Shown one piece after another: positions 33,204-43,264 of a stretch of 64,000 nt of DNA (position 1 is its first letter; every line of letters starts with the position of its first letter). The stretch is from Candidatus Aquiluna sp. UB-MaderosW2red (GTDB lineage: Bacteria; Actinomycetota; Actinomycetes; Actinomycetales; Microbacteriaceae). The translations under genes and the position numbers were made by a program. The notes below the pieces were generated by a model. It saw only the letters and a program-made list of their open reading frames with translations. It was not told the origin of the DNA and made no database searches. The DNA is taken from assembly GCF_900100865.1 (NCBI RefSeq), contig NZ_LT627734.1:124001-188000 (forward strand), written 5' to 3'.

Positions 33204-34454
33204 CTACTTTCTGCGCTTGCTCCAGACATCGAAGGCCACAGCCAATAGCAAGACCAAGCCCTTGATTGTCATCTGAATATCAATACCAACCGAGTTTAGG
33301 TTCATGCCGTTCGCCAAGACTCCCTGGATCAAACCACCAATCATCGAACCGGTTACTGTTCCAACACCACCTTGCACAGCGGCTCCACCGATAAACACCG
33401 AAGAAATCGCATCGAGCTCGAAGCCATCGCCGGCCTTTGGCACTGCCGAGTTCATTCGGGCGGCGATTAGCACGCCCGACAGCGCGGCAAGTGCTCCCAT
33501 GTTTACGAACAGGAAGAAGTTCACTTTTCGAACGTTAATGCCCGATAGGACTGCCGCGTTTAGGTTTCCACCGATTGCGTAGATATAGCGTCCAAACGGG
33601 GTGCGCTGCATCACTATCGTGTAGATGACGACTAAAAAGACAAGGACGATCAGGGTTATTGGAATACCGTTGGCCTGGGATAGCTGGAGGCCGACATAGG
33701 CAAGCATCAGGCTCAAAACCACGTTCTTCACGTAGAACCAAACTGTTGGTTCAACAACTTGGCCGTATTTGATCTTGCCACTTCTGGTGCGAAGTGAAGC
33801 AAACCAAAGTGCTAAAAGTGCGGCCCCGGTAACAATAAGGGCCGTGAAGTTATACGTTTCGGACATCCCCACCAGAGCATTGAGGTTCTGTTCTTTATCT
33901 AAAAATCCATTTCCAATCGCTCGGAACTCGTCTGGGAACGGACCGATATTGGTGTTCTGCAGGGTTAGTAGCGCCATGCCGCGGAACAACAGCATGCCGG
34001 CCAAGGTCACAATGAATGCCGGCACTCCGACATATGCCACCCAGAAGCCTTGCCAGACCCCCACCAGGCCACCGACCATAATGGCTCCAATGATTCCAGC
34101 CCACCAAGGTAACGCGGGAAGCCAATCCCAACCATCTTGCTCAAGCGGTCTAACCACCAGAATTCCGGCAACGCCGCCGATAAATGCGGCGACCGAACCT
34201 ACCGAAAGGTCGATGTGGCCGGCGATAATGACCATGACCATGCCAATTGCCAAAACCAAGATATAACCGTTTTGGACCACCAGGTTGGAGAAGTTAGTCG
34301 GGGTTATCGAAGCGGCATTCGGTGTTGTGAGTGCGAAAAACACCACGAGGCCGACCAGGGCTAAGAAGATTCCGTTTTGCCTCAGGTTCACACCTTGGAA
34401 GCGGTCTCTAAAAGAGGCTAGTGCCCCCTTTGGCGATGTCGTAGTTGATGACAT
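33204..34454 (-). CDS. mmsB: monosaccharide ABC permease (MmsB/GguB type)
   Basis: A 416-residue permease of the ribose/xylose/ChvE-GguAB class with about ten membrane helices. GHIDLSVGSVAAFIGGVAG is the family signature, and FIGGAAVQGGVGTVTGSMIGG matches the C-terminal conserved loop. It forms the channel for L-arabinose or several monosaccharides. Start and upstream ATPase stop meet at 34454. It is the last gene before a strong terminator. Confidence 0.92.
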   Translation of the reverse strand: MSSTTTSPKGALASFRDRFQGVNLRQNGIFLALVGLVVFFALTTPNAASITPTNFSNLVVQNGYILVLAIGMVMVIIAGHIDLSVGSVAAFIGGVAGILVVRPLEQDGWDWLPALPWWAGIIGAIMVGGLVGVWQGFWVAYVGVPAFIVTLAGMLLFRGMALLTLQNTNIGPFPDEFRAIGNGFLDKEQNLNALVGMSETYNFTALIVTGAALLALWFASLRTRSGKIKYGQVVEPTVWFYVKNVVLSLMLAYVGLQLSQANGIPITLIVLVFLVVIYTIVMQRTPFGRYIYAIGGNLNAAVLSGINVRKVNFFLFVNMGALAALSGVLIAARMNSAVPKAGDGFELDAISSVFIGGAAVQGGVGTVTGSMIGGLIQGVLANGMNLNSVGIDIQMTIKGLVLLLAVAFDVWSKRRK

Positions 34455-35989
34455 TAGTTCTTACCCTTCTCAGTAGTCATGTATCTCATAAGCAGTTCCG
34501 GGTTGGCATCTTTACGCTCAACCTCCCCGGTAATTCGACCCTCGGCAATCGCATAAATGCGATCGCAAATACCGATCAACTCTGGAAGCTCAGAGGAAAT
34601 CACAATGATCCCCTTGCCTTCGGCTGCAAGTCTTTGAATAATCAAATAAATCTCGTATTTCGCGCCAACATCGATGCCCCTGGTTGGCTCATCCAAAATC
34701 AAGACGTCCGGGTTCACGTTAATCCACTTGGAAAGCACAACCTTCTGCTGGTTTCCACCGGAGAGCTGGCCCACCACCGATAAAACGCTCGGGGCTTTAA
34801 TGTTCATCGACTCGCGATACTCACTGGCCTTTTTGAACTCCTCATTGCCATCCACCAAGCCAAATCGGACAAATGACTTGAGTGAAGCTAGAGAGATGTT
34901 GCGCTTGATGTCTTCAATAAGATTCAGCCCAAAGCGCTTGCGGTCCTCGGTTGCATAGGCAATGCCCTGGTTGATCGCCGAAGCAATCGTTTTCATCTTT
35001 ATCTCTTGGCCACTTTTGAAAACTCGACCCGAGATGTTGGTTCCATAAGACTGACCAAAAAGGCTGCGGGCGAACTCGGTTCGCCCAGCGCCCATAATGC
35101 CGGCAAGCCCGACAATCTCGCCGCGCTTGACGTTCATTGAGATGTCGTCGACCACCTTGCGGCTGGAGTCGATTGGGTGATATGCATTCCAGTTCTCAAC
35201 CCGCAAGATCTCTTCACCAATGTCGGCATTACGGGCTGGGTAACGGTTTTCCATGTCTCGGCCAACCATGCCCTTGATGATGCGCTCTTGGGAAACTGAG
35301 TCCTGTTTCATGTGCAGGGACTCAATGGTCTCGCCGTCCCGAATGATGGTGGTGGTGTCGGCAATGGCCTCGATCTCATTGAGTTTATGGCTAATGATGA
35401 TCGAGGTGATTCCCTGGCCCTTGAGGTGGCGCAAAAGGTCCAATAGGTGGGCTGAGTCTTCATCGTTTAGGGCAGCGGTTGGCTCATCGAGAATCAGCAA
35501 CTTCACGCGCTTTGAAAGTGCCTTAGCAATTTCCACTAGCTGCTGTTTGCCAACACCGATGTCTTTAATTGCGGTGTTTGGGTCTTCGGAGAGGCCAACC
35601 CGGGCCATTAGCGATGCCGCTTCTTGATTGGTCTTATTCCAATCGATCAAGCCAAAGGACTTAATCTCATTGCCTAAAAAGATGTTCTCGGCAATCGAAA
35701 GGTGTGGGGAGAGCGCTAGTTCTTGGTGAATAATTACGATCCCTTGCGATTCTGAATCGCGAATGGTGGAGAACTTTTTGACTTCGTTTTCGAAAACGAT
35801 TTCACCGGTATAGGAACCGAAGGGGTAGACGCCCGAGAGTACTTTCATGAGGGTGGATTTGCCGGCACCGTTTTCGCCACAAATGGCGTGAATCTCGCCT
35901 CTCTCAACTATGAGAGTGACATCATCCAGGGCTTTAACTCCTGGGAAAGTTTTGGTGATGTTGCGCATCTCAAGAATTGAGTTAGACAT
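34454..35989 (-). CDS. mmsA: monosaccharide ABC ATPase, two-domain (MmsA/GguA type)
   Basis: A 511-residue double ATPase. The first domain has [31 protein letters not shown] and [11 protein letters not shown]. The second has a weaker P-loop ([16 protein letters not shown]), [14 protein letters not shown] and [13 protein letters not shown], as is normal in this sugar family. It powers the ChvE-type importer. It is separated from the binding-protein gene by a hairpin. Confidence 0.94.
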   Translation of the reverse strand: MSNSILEMRNITKTFPGVKALDDVTLIVERGEIHAICGENGAGKSTLMKVLSGVYPFGSYTGEIVFENEVKKFSTIRDSESQGIVIIHQELALSPHLSIAENIFLGNEIKSFGLIDWNKTNQEAASLMARVGLSEDPNTAIKDIGVGKQQLVEIAKALSKRVKLLILDEPTAALNDEDSAHLLDLLRHLKGQGITSIIISHKLNEIEAIADTTTIIRDGETIESLHMKQDSVSQERIIKGMVGRDMENRYPARNADIGEEILRVENWNAYHPIDSSRKVVDDISMNVKRGEIVGLAGIMGAGRTEFARSLFGQSYGTNISGRVFKSGQEIKMKTIASAINQGIAYATEDRKRFGLNLIEDIKRNISLASLKSFVRFGLVDGNEEFKKASEYRESMNIKAPSVLSVVGQLSGGNQQKVVLSKWINVNPDVLILDEPTRGIDVGAKYEIYLIIQRLAAEGKGIIVISSELPELIGICDRIYAIAEGRITGEVERKDANPELLMRYMTTEKGKN

Positions 35990-36033
35990 GTGCGCTCCTT
36001 TAATGCCTTGTTGCGTATCAGATTAGCTGGGAA

Positions 36034-36065
36034 ACCTGCCCTCAAGATTGCTCTTGAGGGCAGGT
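36034..36065 (-). terminator. intra-operon hairpin after the ChvE-type gene
   Basis: ACCTGCCCTCAAGA (36034-36047) and TCTTGAGGGCAGGT (36052-36065) form a perfect 14-bp stem with a four-base loop, between the binding protein stop and the ATPase start. The T-tract after it on minus is short, so it may attenuate transcription or protect the upstream mRNA 3' end. Confidence 0.75.
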
Positions 36066-36089
36066 AACCGTTTACTACCTTGCTGCTAT

Positions 36090-37235
36090 TTAGCCTAGGT
36101 CTGCTTCTGCAATGTAGCCAGAGTCAACTAGAACCTCTTTGTAGTTGTCAATGGTGACAATGTAAGGGGTTAGTAGGAATGAAGGAACAACCTTCACGCC
36201 GTTGTCGTAGGTGGTGGTGTCGTTGGTCTCTGGCATTTCGCCATTTAGCAACGCAATCGCCATACCTGCAGCAACTCCGGCTAGCTCACGGGTGTCCTTG
36301 AAGATGGTCGAGTACTGCTCGCCAGCCAAGATTGACTTGACGGAAAGTACTTCTGCATCCTGACCGGAGATGGTTGGCATGGTCGCGTAACCCGCGTCGG
36401 TTAGAGCTGCGATGATGCCGCGGCTAATACCGTCGTAAGGTGACAAAACGCCGTCAACTTTTGCATCAGCGTAGTTACCAACCAAAAGGTCTTCCATACG
36501 CTTCTGAGCTACAGCGCCGTCCCAACGAAGGGTTGCGGCCTGCTCAATGGTGGTCTGGCCTGACTTGACTACTAGAACTCCCGAGTCAATTAGTGGCTGT
36601 AGAACGCTGATCGCACCGTTGAAGAAGAAGAATGCGTTGTTGTCGTCCAGTGAACCAGCAAATAGCTCAATGTTTAGGGGGCCTGCAGCGTTTGGACCGT
36701 CAGCTGAGGTGGAGTCTTCAGATGCGTAAACACCCATTCCAACTAGCAATGAGGTTGCCTGCTGAACGCCGACCTTGAAGTTGTCGAAGGTTGCGTAGTA
36801 GTCAACGTTCGCACTGCCAACAATTAGTCGGTCGTAAGCGATAACTGGAACGCCTGCATCGGCTGCTGCCTGAAGTACGTCAGTTAGCTGAGTACCGTCG
36901 ATAGCTGCAATGATTAGTGCCTTTGCACCCTTGGTTAGCATGGCCTCGAGCTGTGCTACCTGGGTTGGGATGTCGTCTTCTGCAAACTGAAGGTCAACCT
37001 CGAAGCCAGCGGCTTCCAAGGCGGACTTTACGTTTTCACCGTCTGAGATCCAGCGAGTTGAAGACTGAGTTGGCATCGAAACACCAATTAGTCCCGACTC
37101 AACAACTGCTTCTGTTCCGGTCGTTGCAGTTGTGTCAGTCCCAGTCGTGCTTGCGCAACCGCTTAGGACTAAAGCAGCTACAGCAACCGTGGCTGTAATG
37201 CCTAGTAGTTTCTTGAACAAATCTGTTCCTTTCAT
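36090..37235 (-). CDS. chvE: sugar-binding lipoprotein (ChvE/MmsE-like)
   Basis: A 381-residue periplasmic-type binding protein with the lipoprotein signal [57 protein letters not shown] and VIAYDRLI match the ChvE/xylose-arabinose family. The frame opens at 37382, but ~50 residues before the signal are non-family. ATG at 37235 or TTG at 37220 (AAAGGA six bases before it, giving [10 protein letters not shown]) are the real candidates. A LacI-type operator lies at 37368-37381. Confidence 0.88.
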   Translation of the reverse strand: MKGTDLFKKLLGITATVAVAALVLSGCASTTGTDTTATTGTEAVVESGLIGVSMPTQSSTRWISDGENVKSALEAAGFEVDLQFAEDDIPTQVAQLEAMLTKGAKALIIAAIDGTQLTDVLQAAADAGVPVIAYDRLIVGSANVDYYATFDNFKVGVQQATSLLVGMGVYASEDSTSADGPNAAGPLNIELFAGSLDDNNAFFFFNGAISVLQPLIDSGVLVVKSGQTTIEQAATLRWDGAVAQKRMEDLLVGNYADAKVDGVLSPYDGISRGIIAALTDAGYATMPTISGQDAEVLSVKSILAGEQYSTIFKDTRELAGVAAGMAIALLNGEMPETNDTTTYDNGVKVVPSFLLTPYIVTIDNYKEVLVDSGYIAEADLG

Positions 37236-37351
37236 TTTCGGTTGGACCCCCGAAGAATTTGGATCTGTATCGCGTCCAGCTCGCACAGATTGCTTCATGC
37301 CAACATTGCCTAAACAACTGGCTATGCGAGCAGTTCTATTGAAAGAAACCA

Positions 37352-37381
37352 TTAGCTGTAACCATTTTGTTACCGCTAACA
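37352..37381 (-). promoter_or_regulatory. LacI-type operator pair upstream of chvE
   Basis: TGTTACCGCTAACA (37368-37381) is a palindrome with arms TGTTA/TAACA around a CG-containing core, the usual LacI-family shape and close to arabinose regulator boxes (TGTTAGCG...TAACA). A second, weaker half-palindrome TTAGCTGTAA lies at 37352-37361. The LacI regulator of this operon is the natural ligand. Confidence 0.65.
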
Positions 37382-37502
37382 TCTTCTACCAACGCATTTC
37401 TACACCACATTTCGGTCTCTCGGGTTGATTTTTTGAATTCTGAGTGGTGTTTTTGATTACAAATCCATCACAAAATAACGCCCCTGCCACCCGAGCCCAA
37501 TG

Positions 37503-39095
37503 TTACTGGATGGATTTAATAGCTTGGGCCATCACCGGCAGTCCCATTCGGTAGTCGGTGAGGTAACGCTCAAACCCAGCAACCTCTTCGGGGTCTGCCA
37601 AAATCGTGACAACCTCTTGCTCACCAAAGACCCTGGTGTTCAAGAACTCGCTCAGGCTGGTCGCTGATGATCGAGAAAACGCTGCCAACAACGCCATGCC
37701 CCAAGGGCCACCCTCGGAAGCACTTTCAGAAACCGAAACCGGCGCCGAGATTGCAGCCGACAGAATTCTTTGAGCAACGCCCTTGGTTCTGAAGATGCCG
37801 CCGTGGGCGGACATCTTCGAGATCTGAACGTTCTCCTTGGCCAAGACCGCCATGCCCAAACTTAAGGTGCCAAATACCCCGTAGAGCTGGGCCAAAATTG
37901 CGTTTGCCAGGCTGAATTCGCTGTCGGGTTTGCGAATAAACAGCGGCCTGCCCTCTGAAAGACCAGCGATCGGCTCACCGGCGAGATAGTTGTAAGCCAA
38001 AAGGCCGCCAGCGTCTTTTTGACCGCTCAGGGCCTCTTCGAATAAGAGCTCGTAAACCTCATCAGAGCTCAAGGGGTTTCCCGAAACTTTAGCGAAGCGG
38101 CTAAACATTCTCACCCAGGCCGCAAGCTCACTGGCTCCGTTATTGCAGTGCACCATTGCAACCGGGTCGCCAACCGGAGTGGCGACAATGTCGAGTTCGT
38201 GGTGGACCTTGGTTAGTTCCCGATCCATCACCACCATTGCAAAGATACTGGTGCCGGCGCTCACGTTTCCAGTGGTTGGAGCCACTGCATTGGTGGCAAC
38301 CATGCCCGAACCGGCATCTCCCTCGGGAGGGCAAAACAAAACCCCGGCTTTTAGCGATCCGCTTGGATCAAGCAGCTTCGCCCCAGCCTGCGTCAGCGAA
38401 CCGGCACTCTCGCCAGCCACTGAGACTTCGGGTAAAAGACTCAATAGATTGCCTCGCAGAACCCTGGAGGTCTCCAGTGCATCAAAGACTGCTAGCAACT
38501 TTGCGTCGTAGGACTTATTGGCTGAGTCGATTGGGAACATCCCCGAAGCATCGCCAATGCCCAGCACTTTATTACCGGTGAGCATCCAGTGCACGTAGCC
38601 GGCCAGCGTGGTTATGAAGCTGATGTGTGGAACGTGCTCGGATTTGTCCAATACGGCCTGCTGCAGGTGAGCAACAGACCAGCGCAGCGGAATGTTCACA
38701 CCGAAAAGGTCGGTGAGCTCTTTTGCGGCTTGCGAGGTAGTGGTGTTTCGCCAGGTTCTAAAAGGAACCAGTAGCTGGTCTTTTTCATCAAAAGCCAAAT
38801 AGCCGTGCATCATTGCCGAAACGCCAATGGCGTTCAGGCTTTGAAGTTTGATGCCGTATTGCTCTTCGACATTGTGCTGCAAGTCTTTTATGGTGGCGGC
38901 TAACCCCTGCCAGATGGAATCTACTGAGTAGGTCCAATAGCCATCCCCGAGCTGGTTCTCCCAATCATGGGTTCCAGTGGCCAATATCTGGTTCAGGTCT
39001 TCGCCGATCAGGGTTGCCTTGATTCTGGTTGACCCAAGCTCAATGCCTAGGGTAGCTTTGCCGGCATCGATTAGTTTTTTGATTGATTCAGTCAT
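37503..39095 (-). CDS. FGGY-family carbohydrate kinase, likely L-ribulokinase
   Basis: A 530-residue two-domain FGGY kinase. LGIELGSTRIKATLI is the N-terminal phosphate motif, and NVSAGTSIFAMVV with EGDAGSGMVATNA the second-half ATP motifs; KMSAHGGIFRTKGV is the C-terminal signature. Between araD and the transporter it most likely phosphorylates L-ribulose, although it is not the long AraB form of enterobacteria and xylulose is possible. Its ATG overlaps the araD stop by four bases. Confidence 0.85.
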   Translation of the reverse strand: MTESIKKLIDAGKATLGIELGSTRIKATLIGEDLNQILATGTHDWENQLGDGYWTYSVDSIWQGLAATIKDLQHNVEEQYGIKLQSLNAIGVSAMMHGYLAFDEKDQLLVPFRTWRNTTTSQAAKELTDLFGVNIPLRWSVAHLQQAVLDKSEHVPHISFITTLAGYVHWMLTGNKVLGIGDASGMFPIDSANKSYDAKLLAVFDALETSRVLRGNLLSLLPEVSVAGESAGSLTQAGAKLLDPSGSLKAGVLFCPPEGDAGSGMVATNAVAPTTGNVSAGTSIFAMVVMDRELTKVHHELDIVATPVGDPVAMVHCNNGASELAAWVRMFSRFAKVSGNPLSSDEVYELLFEEALSGQKDAGGLLAYNYLAGEPIAGLSEGRPLFIRKPDSEFSLANAILAQLYGVFGTLSLGMAVLAKENVQISKMSAHGGIFRTKGVAQRILSAAISAPVSVSESASEGGPWGMALLAAFSRSSATSLSEFLNTRVFGEQEVVTILADPEEVAGFERYLTDYRMGLPVMAQAIKSIQ

Positions 39096-39793
39096 CGCCT
39101 AGCATCCTCCGATTGTCCATAAACATTTTGGTAGCGAAGGTAAAGCGAATCGATTGCCGCTTGCTCAAGAGGCACAAGCGCGCCACCCTGTCTTGCAATT
39201 TCAACCGTTCGAGCTGCGTCCTCACACATCACCGCAGCCTTGACTGCATCCTTGGGGTTTATACCGATAGTGAAGGGGCCGTGGTTTTTCATTAGCACCG
39301 CTCTGGAGCGGTGGGTTTTTAGGGTCGCAACTATTCCCCGGCCGATTGAGTCATCGCCAACGATCGCAAATGGGCCAATCGGAATGGGGCCGCCAAACTC
39401 ATCGGCCATGCCGGTTATCACACACGGAATCTCTTCCCCACGAGCCGCCCAAGCGGTTGCATATGTTGAGTGGGTGTGGACCACGCCACCAACTTCTGGC
39501 ATGTTGCGATAGACATAGGCGTGGGCGGCGGTGTCGCTGGATGGAGACCTTTCGCTACCCAGGGTTCCTTGCAGAACCGAACCATCCAAGGTGCACAGAA
39601 CCATGTTTTCTGGGGTTAGGTCATCGTAGGAAACACCAGACGGCTTAATCACAAAAAGGTCATGGCCCGGGACGCGACCCGAGATATTTCCCCCGGTCCA
39701 AATCACCAAACCGTAGCGGGTGAGTTCTGAGTGCAAGTCCGAAACCTGCTGGCGCATTGCTTGCACTTCCGCAACTAAATCAAACTCATGCAT
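39092..39793 (-). CDS. araD: L-ribulose-5-phosphate 4-epimerase
   Basis: A 233-residue class II aldolase/epimerase-fold enzyme. WTGGNISGRVPG and VVHTHSTYATAWAA carry the substrate and zinc-binding residues (His-Thr-His), and VLMKNHGPFTIG the third metal His. It converts L-ribulose-5-phosphate to D-xylulose-5-phosphate, the entry to the pentose phosphate pathway. It sits between the LacI regulator and the kinase. Confidence 0.94.
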   Translation of the reverse strand: MHEFDLVAEVQAMRQQVSDLHSELTRYGLVIWTGGNISGRVPGHDLFVIKPSGVSYDDLTPENMVLCTLDGSVLQGTLGSERSPSSDTAAHAYVYRNMPEVGGVVHTHSTYATAWAARGEEIPCVITGMADEFGGPIPIGPFAIVGDDSIGRGIVATLKTHRSRAVLMKNHGPFTIGINPKDAVKAAVMCEDAARTVEIARQGGALVPLEQAAIDSLYLRYQNVYGQSEDARR

Positions 39794-39823
39794 GCTGCGT
39801 CTCCTTTTGATTTTCCAATGCCG

Positions 39824-40837
39824 CTACCTTGGGGCCGGCCCGGTTGAGTCCCTGATCACTAAATTCGGTACCAGTCTGTCGAGCTTTCTAACAGACTTTC
39901 CGGAAATCTCGTCAAGTAGCAATTCCATCGCCCTTAGCCCCAGCTCTTTGAAGTCTTGTCTGAGAGTGGTAAGCGGTGGCCAGGTGTATTGGGTTTCTTC
40001 TAGGTCATCAAAGCCCACGATGCTCACCCTTTTCGGAACCTCAACCCCGCGCTCTCGCATGGCATGCAAAAAACCAATCGCCATGCGGTCATTGGCGATA
40101 AAAAGGCCCGTGATTCCCCTGGCCTCCAGATCTAGCGCATGACCAATGCGATACCCGGTCGAAAGCTCCCAGTCCCCCTCGATGATCATTGGACTTAGTC
40201 CAGCGTTGAGCATTGAAGAGGTGTAGCCGGCGGACCTGGTGGTTGACTCAAACCAGTTCTTTGGGCCGGAAATATGCAGAATGTTTTGGTGACCGAGCTC
40301 GATTAGGTGCTCGGTGGCAGAGACTCCTCCGGAAAAGTTATCCACCGAAACCGCTAACTCATCCATTCGATACATCGAATCCAGCGTGACAACCGGGATG
40401 CCAGCCACCATTTTGCGCACTGCTTCCACCGCCTCCGCCTGCGGAGTGATGACCGCCATGCCCTCGATGCCAAGCTTCATGAGATGCTCTATACCCTCAT
40501 TGACCGAAGCCTCAAGGTTCGGGTCGATGCGGCAGGTCACCACGTAGAAGCCCTGCGCCCGAGCGGCAACCTCCATAAAATGCACCATCGACGCTGGCCC
40601 GGTGAAGTCAGTATCAGAGGCCAAAATGCCGAGCATGTGCGTTTTAGAAGAGGCCAGTGCCCTGGCGGCAAGGTTTGGCCGATAGCCCAGATTTTCCATG
40701 GCCTCCAAAACCCGCGACTTGGTTTCTTCTCGGATCGAAGGATTGTTGTTTAGCACCCTCGAGACGGTTTGGTGAGACACTTTTGCGACCCGTGCAACGT
40801 CGTAAATGTTGGGCTGCTTAGACAGGCTATCCACCAA
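39824..40837 (-). CDS. LacI-family regulator of the arabinose operon
   Basis: A 337-residue LacI/GalR regulator: N-terminal HTH and hinge (IYDVARVAKVSHQTVSRVLN, NLGYRPNLAARALAS), then a periplasmic-binding-like sensor (MLGILASDTDFTGPASMVHF, GLFIANDRMAIGFLHAM, IVGFDDLEETQYTWPPLTT). The TTG at 40837 has AAGGAG five bases upstream; GTG follows one codon later. It should repress the operon until arabinose or a derivative binds, acting at the TGTTACCGCTAACA site. Confidence 0.92.
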   Translation of the reverse strand: MVDSLSKQPNIYDVARVAKVSHQTVSRVLNNNPSIREETKSRVLEAMENLGYRPNLAARALASSKTHMLGILASDTDFTGPASMVHFMEVAARAQGFYVVTCRIDPNLEASVNEGIEHLMKLGIEGMAVITPQAEAVEAVRKMVAGIPVVTLDSMYRMDELAVSVDNFSGGVSATEHLIELGHQNILHISGPKNWFESTTRSAGYTSSMLNAGLSPMIIEGDWELSTGYRIGHALDLEARGITGLFIANDRMAIGFLHAMRERGVEVPKRVSIVGFDDLEETQYTWPPLTTLRQDFKELGLRAMELLLDEISGKSVRKLDRLVPNLVIRDSTGPAPR

Positions 40838-41255
40838 GGGTGCTCCTTAGCCGAACAGTAATTTCGTCAATTTCGGCATTGAAAGACTTCACCTGGTTTG
40901 GCAATAGCGCCAACCGAAACTTCATTCTCACCTTAGATTCCTTTTTGCCCGCAGCGATTTTGATATCTATTTCGCCGAGCGACTCGGTCACTAGGACGAC
41001 TCTTTTGGGCAGGGTGATCATCGAATAGCTTGCGCCATATTCCAAGTCCTTGGATTTGTACTTGAGCTTGGCCCCGGTTTGAAAATCAAACTTATAAAAC
41101 TCTCCCAGCCAGCCATCCAAACCAAACTTAGTAATAAAGGGTGCCAAAAGGCCTGCAAGCTCAAGATTGGAGGAAAGTTCTAATTCGCGCTCAGTCACTG
41201 TCTTTTTTGGATCTGGCTTTGGTGACTGGGCGAAGCCGACAAAGTTGTCGGTCAT
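40827..41255 (-). CDS. hypothetical, possibly START/SRPBCC-like
   Basis: A 142-residue soluble protein, no certain family. After a polar ~25-residue start, a beta-rich region (FDFQTGAKLKYKSKDLEYGA, ITLPKRVVLVTESLG, IDIKIAAGKKESKVRMKF) and a C-terminal helix resemble the outline of a START-like lipid/ligand fold. It overlaps both neighbours by 4-11 bases, so it is translated with the arabinose operon, though its job there is unknown. Confidence 0.6.
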   Translation of the reverse strand: MTDNFVGFAQSPKPDPKKTVTERELELSSNLELAGLLAPFITKFGLDGWLGEFYKFDFQTGAKLKYKSKDLEYGASYSMITLPKRVVLVTESLGEIDIKIAAGKKESKVRMKFRLALLPNQVKSFNAEIDEITVRLRSTLGG

Positions 41256-41617
41256 TTCTTTGTGCGTTCTCTAGCTGCGAAGGTGTAGGCCGCCACCCCA
41301 AACAAAATGGCAATTGCCGCGTGGGCCATAAACATCAGAACCGTGAAGCTGGTGAATGGGTCGCCCCCAAGAAGCGGGTTCAGCCACAACAGCGCAACTG
41401 GAATAAAGAAAAACCCGAACCAGGCCCTAGACTGTATGGCCAAAAAGACCATCCAGGCCGAACCACCCAGGGCAAAAAGGGTCATGTAGAGCGGGTAACT
41501 ATCGCCAACTTGGATAAAGGTTTGGCTCGCTAAAAAAAACGCAAGAACAACCGCGACCCAACTCGGGGCCGGGTCCTTTGGTCTTTTACCAAAGAGAGTC
41601 CAATTCGCTTTTTCCAC
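41252..41617 (-). CDS. small integral membrane protein, hypothetical
   Basis: A 121-residue protein with four hydrophobic segments (WVAVVLAFFLASQTF, LYMTLFALGGSAWMVFLAI, WFGFFFIPVALLWLNPL, VLMFMAHAAIAILFGVAAY) and a basic C-terminus. No family recognised. It lies 27 bases after araA and overlaps the next gene by four bases, so it is part of the arabinose transcription unit. Confidence 0.65.
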   Translation of the reverse strand: MEKANWTLFGKRPKDPAPSWVAVVLAFFLASQTFIQVGDSYPLYMTLFALGGSAWMVFLAIQSRAWFGFFFIPVALLWLNPLLGGDPFTSFTVLMFMAHAAIAILFGVAAYTFAARERTKK

Positions 41618-41644
41618 AGCTAAACCCTACCTAGAAGCCCGCGA

Positions 41645-43162
41645 CTAAACGTTTCTATTAACCAAGCGGTGGTAGGCGCTGGACCACTGCAGCTCTTTGC
41701 GCAAACCCTTGGAGGTAGTGCTCGAATCGATCTCCACCAATTCAACACCGGCAATCCTGGCAAAGTCTTCCAGGGTCTCTTGGCTGACCGAGTTGGTCAA
41801 GACGGTGTGGTGTGAACCACCAGCGAGCATCCAAGCTTCGGCAGAAACTGCCAAGGATGGCTCTGGCTCCCAGACCGCCCTGGCAACCGGAAGCTTTGGT
41901 AGATCCTGAGTCGGCTCCACGATCTTAATCTCGTTTGTGATTAGGCGGAAACGAGCACCCATGTCGGTTAGGCAAAGCACCCTGCCGGCTGAGGGCTTGG
42001 CGGTGAAGACCATGCGCACCGGATCCTCTTTGCCGCCAATGCCAAGCGGGTGGATCTCGATCTTGGGCTTTTGTCCCGAGATGCTCGGGCAAACCTCGAG
42101 CATGTGAGCGCCAAGGACCTTGGGGGTCCCTGGACCAAAGTGGTAGGTGTAGTCCTCCATGAATGAGGTGCCGCCACCTTGCGGTGTCATCGACTTGGTG
42201 ATTGCTAATAGGGCGGCGGTTTTCCAGTCGCCCTCGCCAGCAAAGCCATAGCCATCAGCCATCAGGCGCTGAACTGCAAGCCCTGGCAATTGGCGCAAAG
42301 TGCCAAGATCCTCGAAGTTTGAAGTGAAGGCGGAATAGCCACCCTGTTCAAGAATCGCCCGCAGGGCTATCTCGATCTTGGCGCTGTATTGCAAAGACTC
42401 ATGCCTAGCCCCACCGAGACAAAGCTCGGCTGCGACCTCGTACTCGGCCTGATACACCTCACAAAGTTTGTTGGCATCGGCATCACTAACTCCGAGCACG
42501 GCATCGGCCAGTGCATTCACGCTCAATTGCTCGATTGACATACCAAAGGTAATTTGCGCGGCAACCTTGTCACCGTCGGTCACTGCCACGTATCTCATGT
42601 TGTCGCCAAAGCGAGCCACCTTCAAATGCTGAGATTTATCCCAACCGAGAGAGGCCCAAGCCCAGGAATCAACTTCCTGCTGAACTCTTGCATCGGTTGG
42701 AAAACCAACCACAACCTTGCGAGCGATGTCCATGCGGCTCAGGATGTGGGCATACTCTCGATCACCATGAGCAGCCTGGTTGAGATTCATAAAGTCCATG
42801 TCGATTGTTGCCCAAGGGAGGGACTGTCCAGCCTGGGTGTGCAAATGCAACAGCGGTTTTTTGAGGGAATCCAGCCCATTAATCCACATCTTGGCCGGAG
42901 AAAAGGTGTGCATCCAAGTTATGACGCCGACACACTCGGGGGCCAAGGTGGCCCCTTGAAGCGCAGCCTTAATCTCTTCGGTGGTTTTTACCACCGGCTT
43001 CCAGACAATTTTGAGAGGTGCGTTCACGCCGGTGGATAACTGATCCACCACCACCTGAGACTGCTCAGCAACCTGGCGAAGTGTTTCTTCGCCGTAGAGG
43101 TTCTGGCTTCCGGTTAGGAACCAGATTTCCTTGGGTGCTGCGGCCATGTTTGATTCCTTCAT
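41645..43162 (-). CDS. araA: L-arabinose isomerase
   Basis: A 505-residue isomerase with the family opening EIWFLTGSQNLYGEETL, GVITWMHTFSPAKMWI, and metal-site regions GYGFAGEGDWKTAALLA and SFMEDYTYHFGPG. It converts L-arabinose to L-ribulose. Two starts are well served: ATG 43162 (AGGAG eight bases before) and ATG 43147 (AAGGA seven bases before). It is the first gene of the long minus-strand arabinose operon. Confidence 0.96.
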   Translation of the reverse strand: MKESNMAAAPKEIWFLTGSQNLYGEETLRQVAEQSQVVVDQLSTGVNAPLKIVWKPVVKTTEEIKAALQGATLAPECVGVITWMHTFSPAKMWINGLDSLKKPLLHLHTQAGQSLPWATIDMDFMNLNQAAHGDREYAHILSRMDIARKVVVGFPTDARVQQEVDSWAWASLGWDKSQHLKVARFGDNMRYVAVTDGDKVAAQITFGMSIEQLSVNALADAVLGVSDADANKLCEVYQAEYEVAAELCLGGARHESLQYSAKIEIALRAILEQGGYSAFTSNFEDLGTLRQLPGLAVQRLMADGYGFAGEGDWKTAALLAITKSMTPQGGGTSFMEDYTYHFGPGTPKVLGAHMLEVCPSISGQKPKIEIHPLGIGGKEDPVRMVFTAKPSAGRVLCLTDMGARFRLITNEIKIVEPTQDLPKLPVARAVWEPEPSLAVSAEAWMLAGGSHHTVLTNSVSQETLEDFARIAGVELVEIDSSTTSKGLRKELQWSSAYHRLVNRNV

Positions 43163-43264
43163 CCGTGATGCTCCTAAAGCAGATATTTCTTTATATTAGA
43201 AGTGACATTTTTCGTGAGAATACTCAAATACCAATGGTGAACAACCACTCTGTTGCAAACCCTG

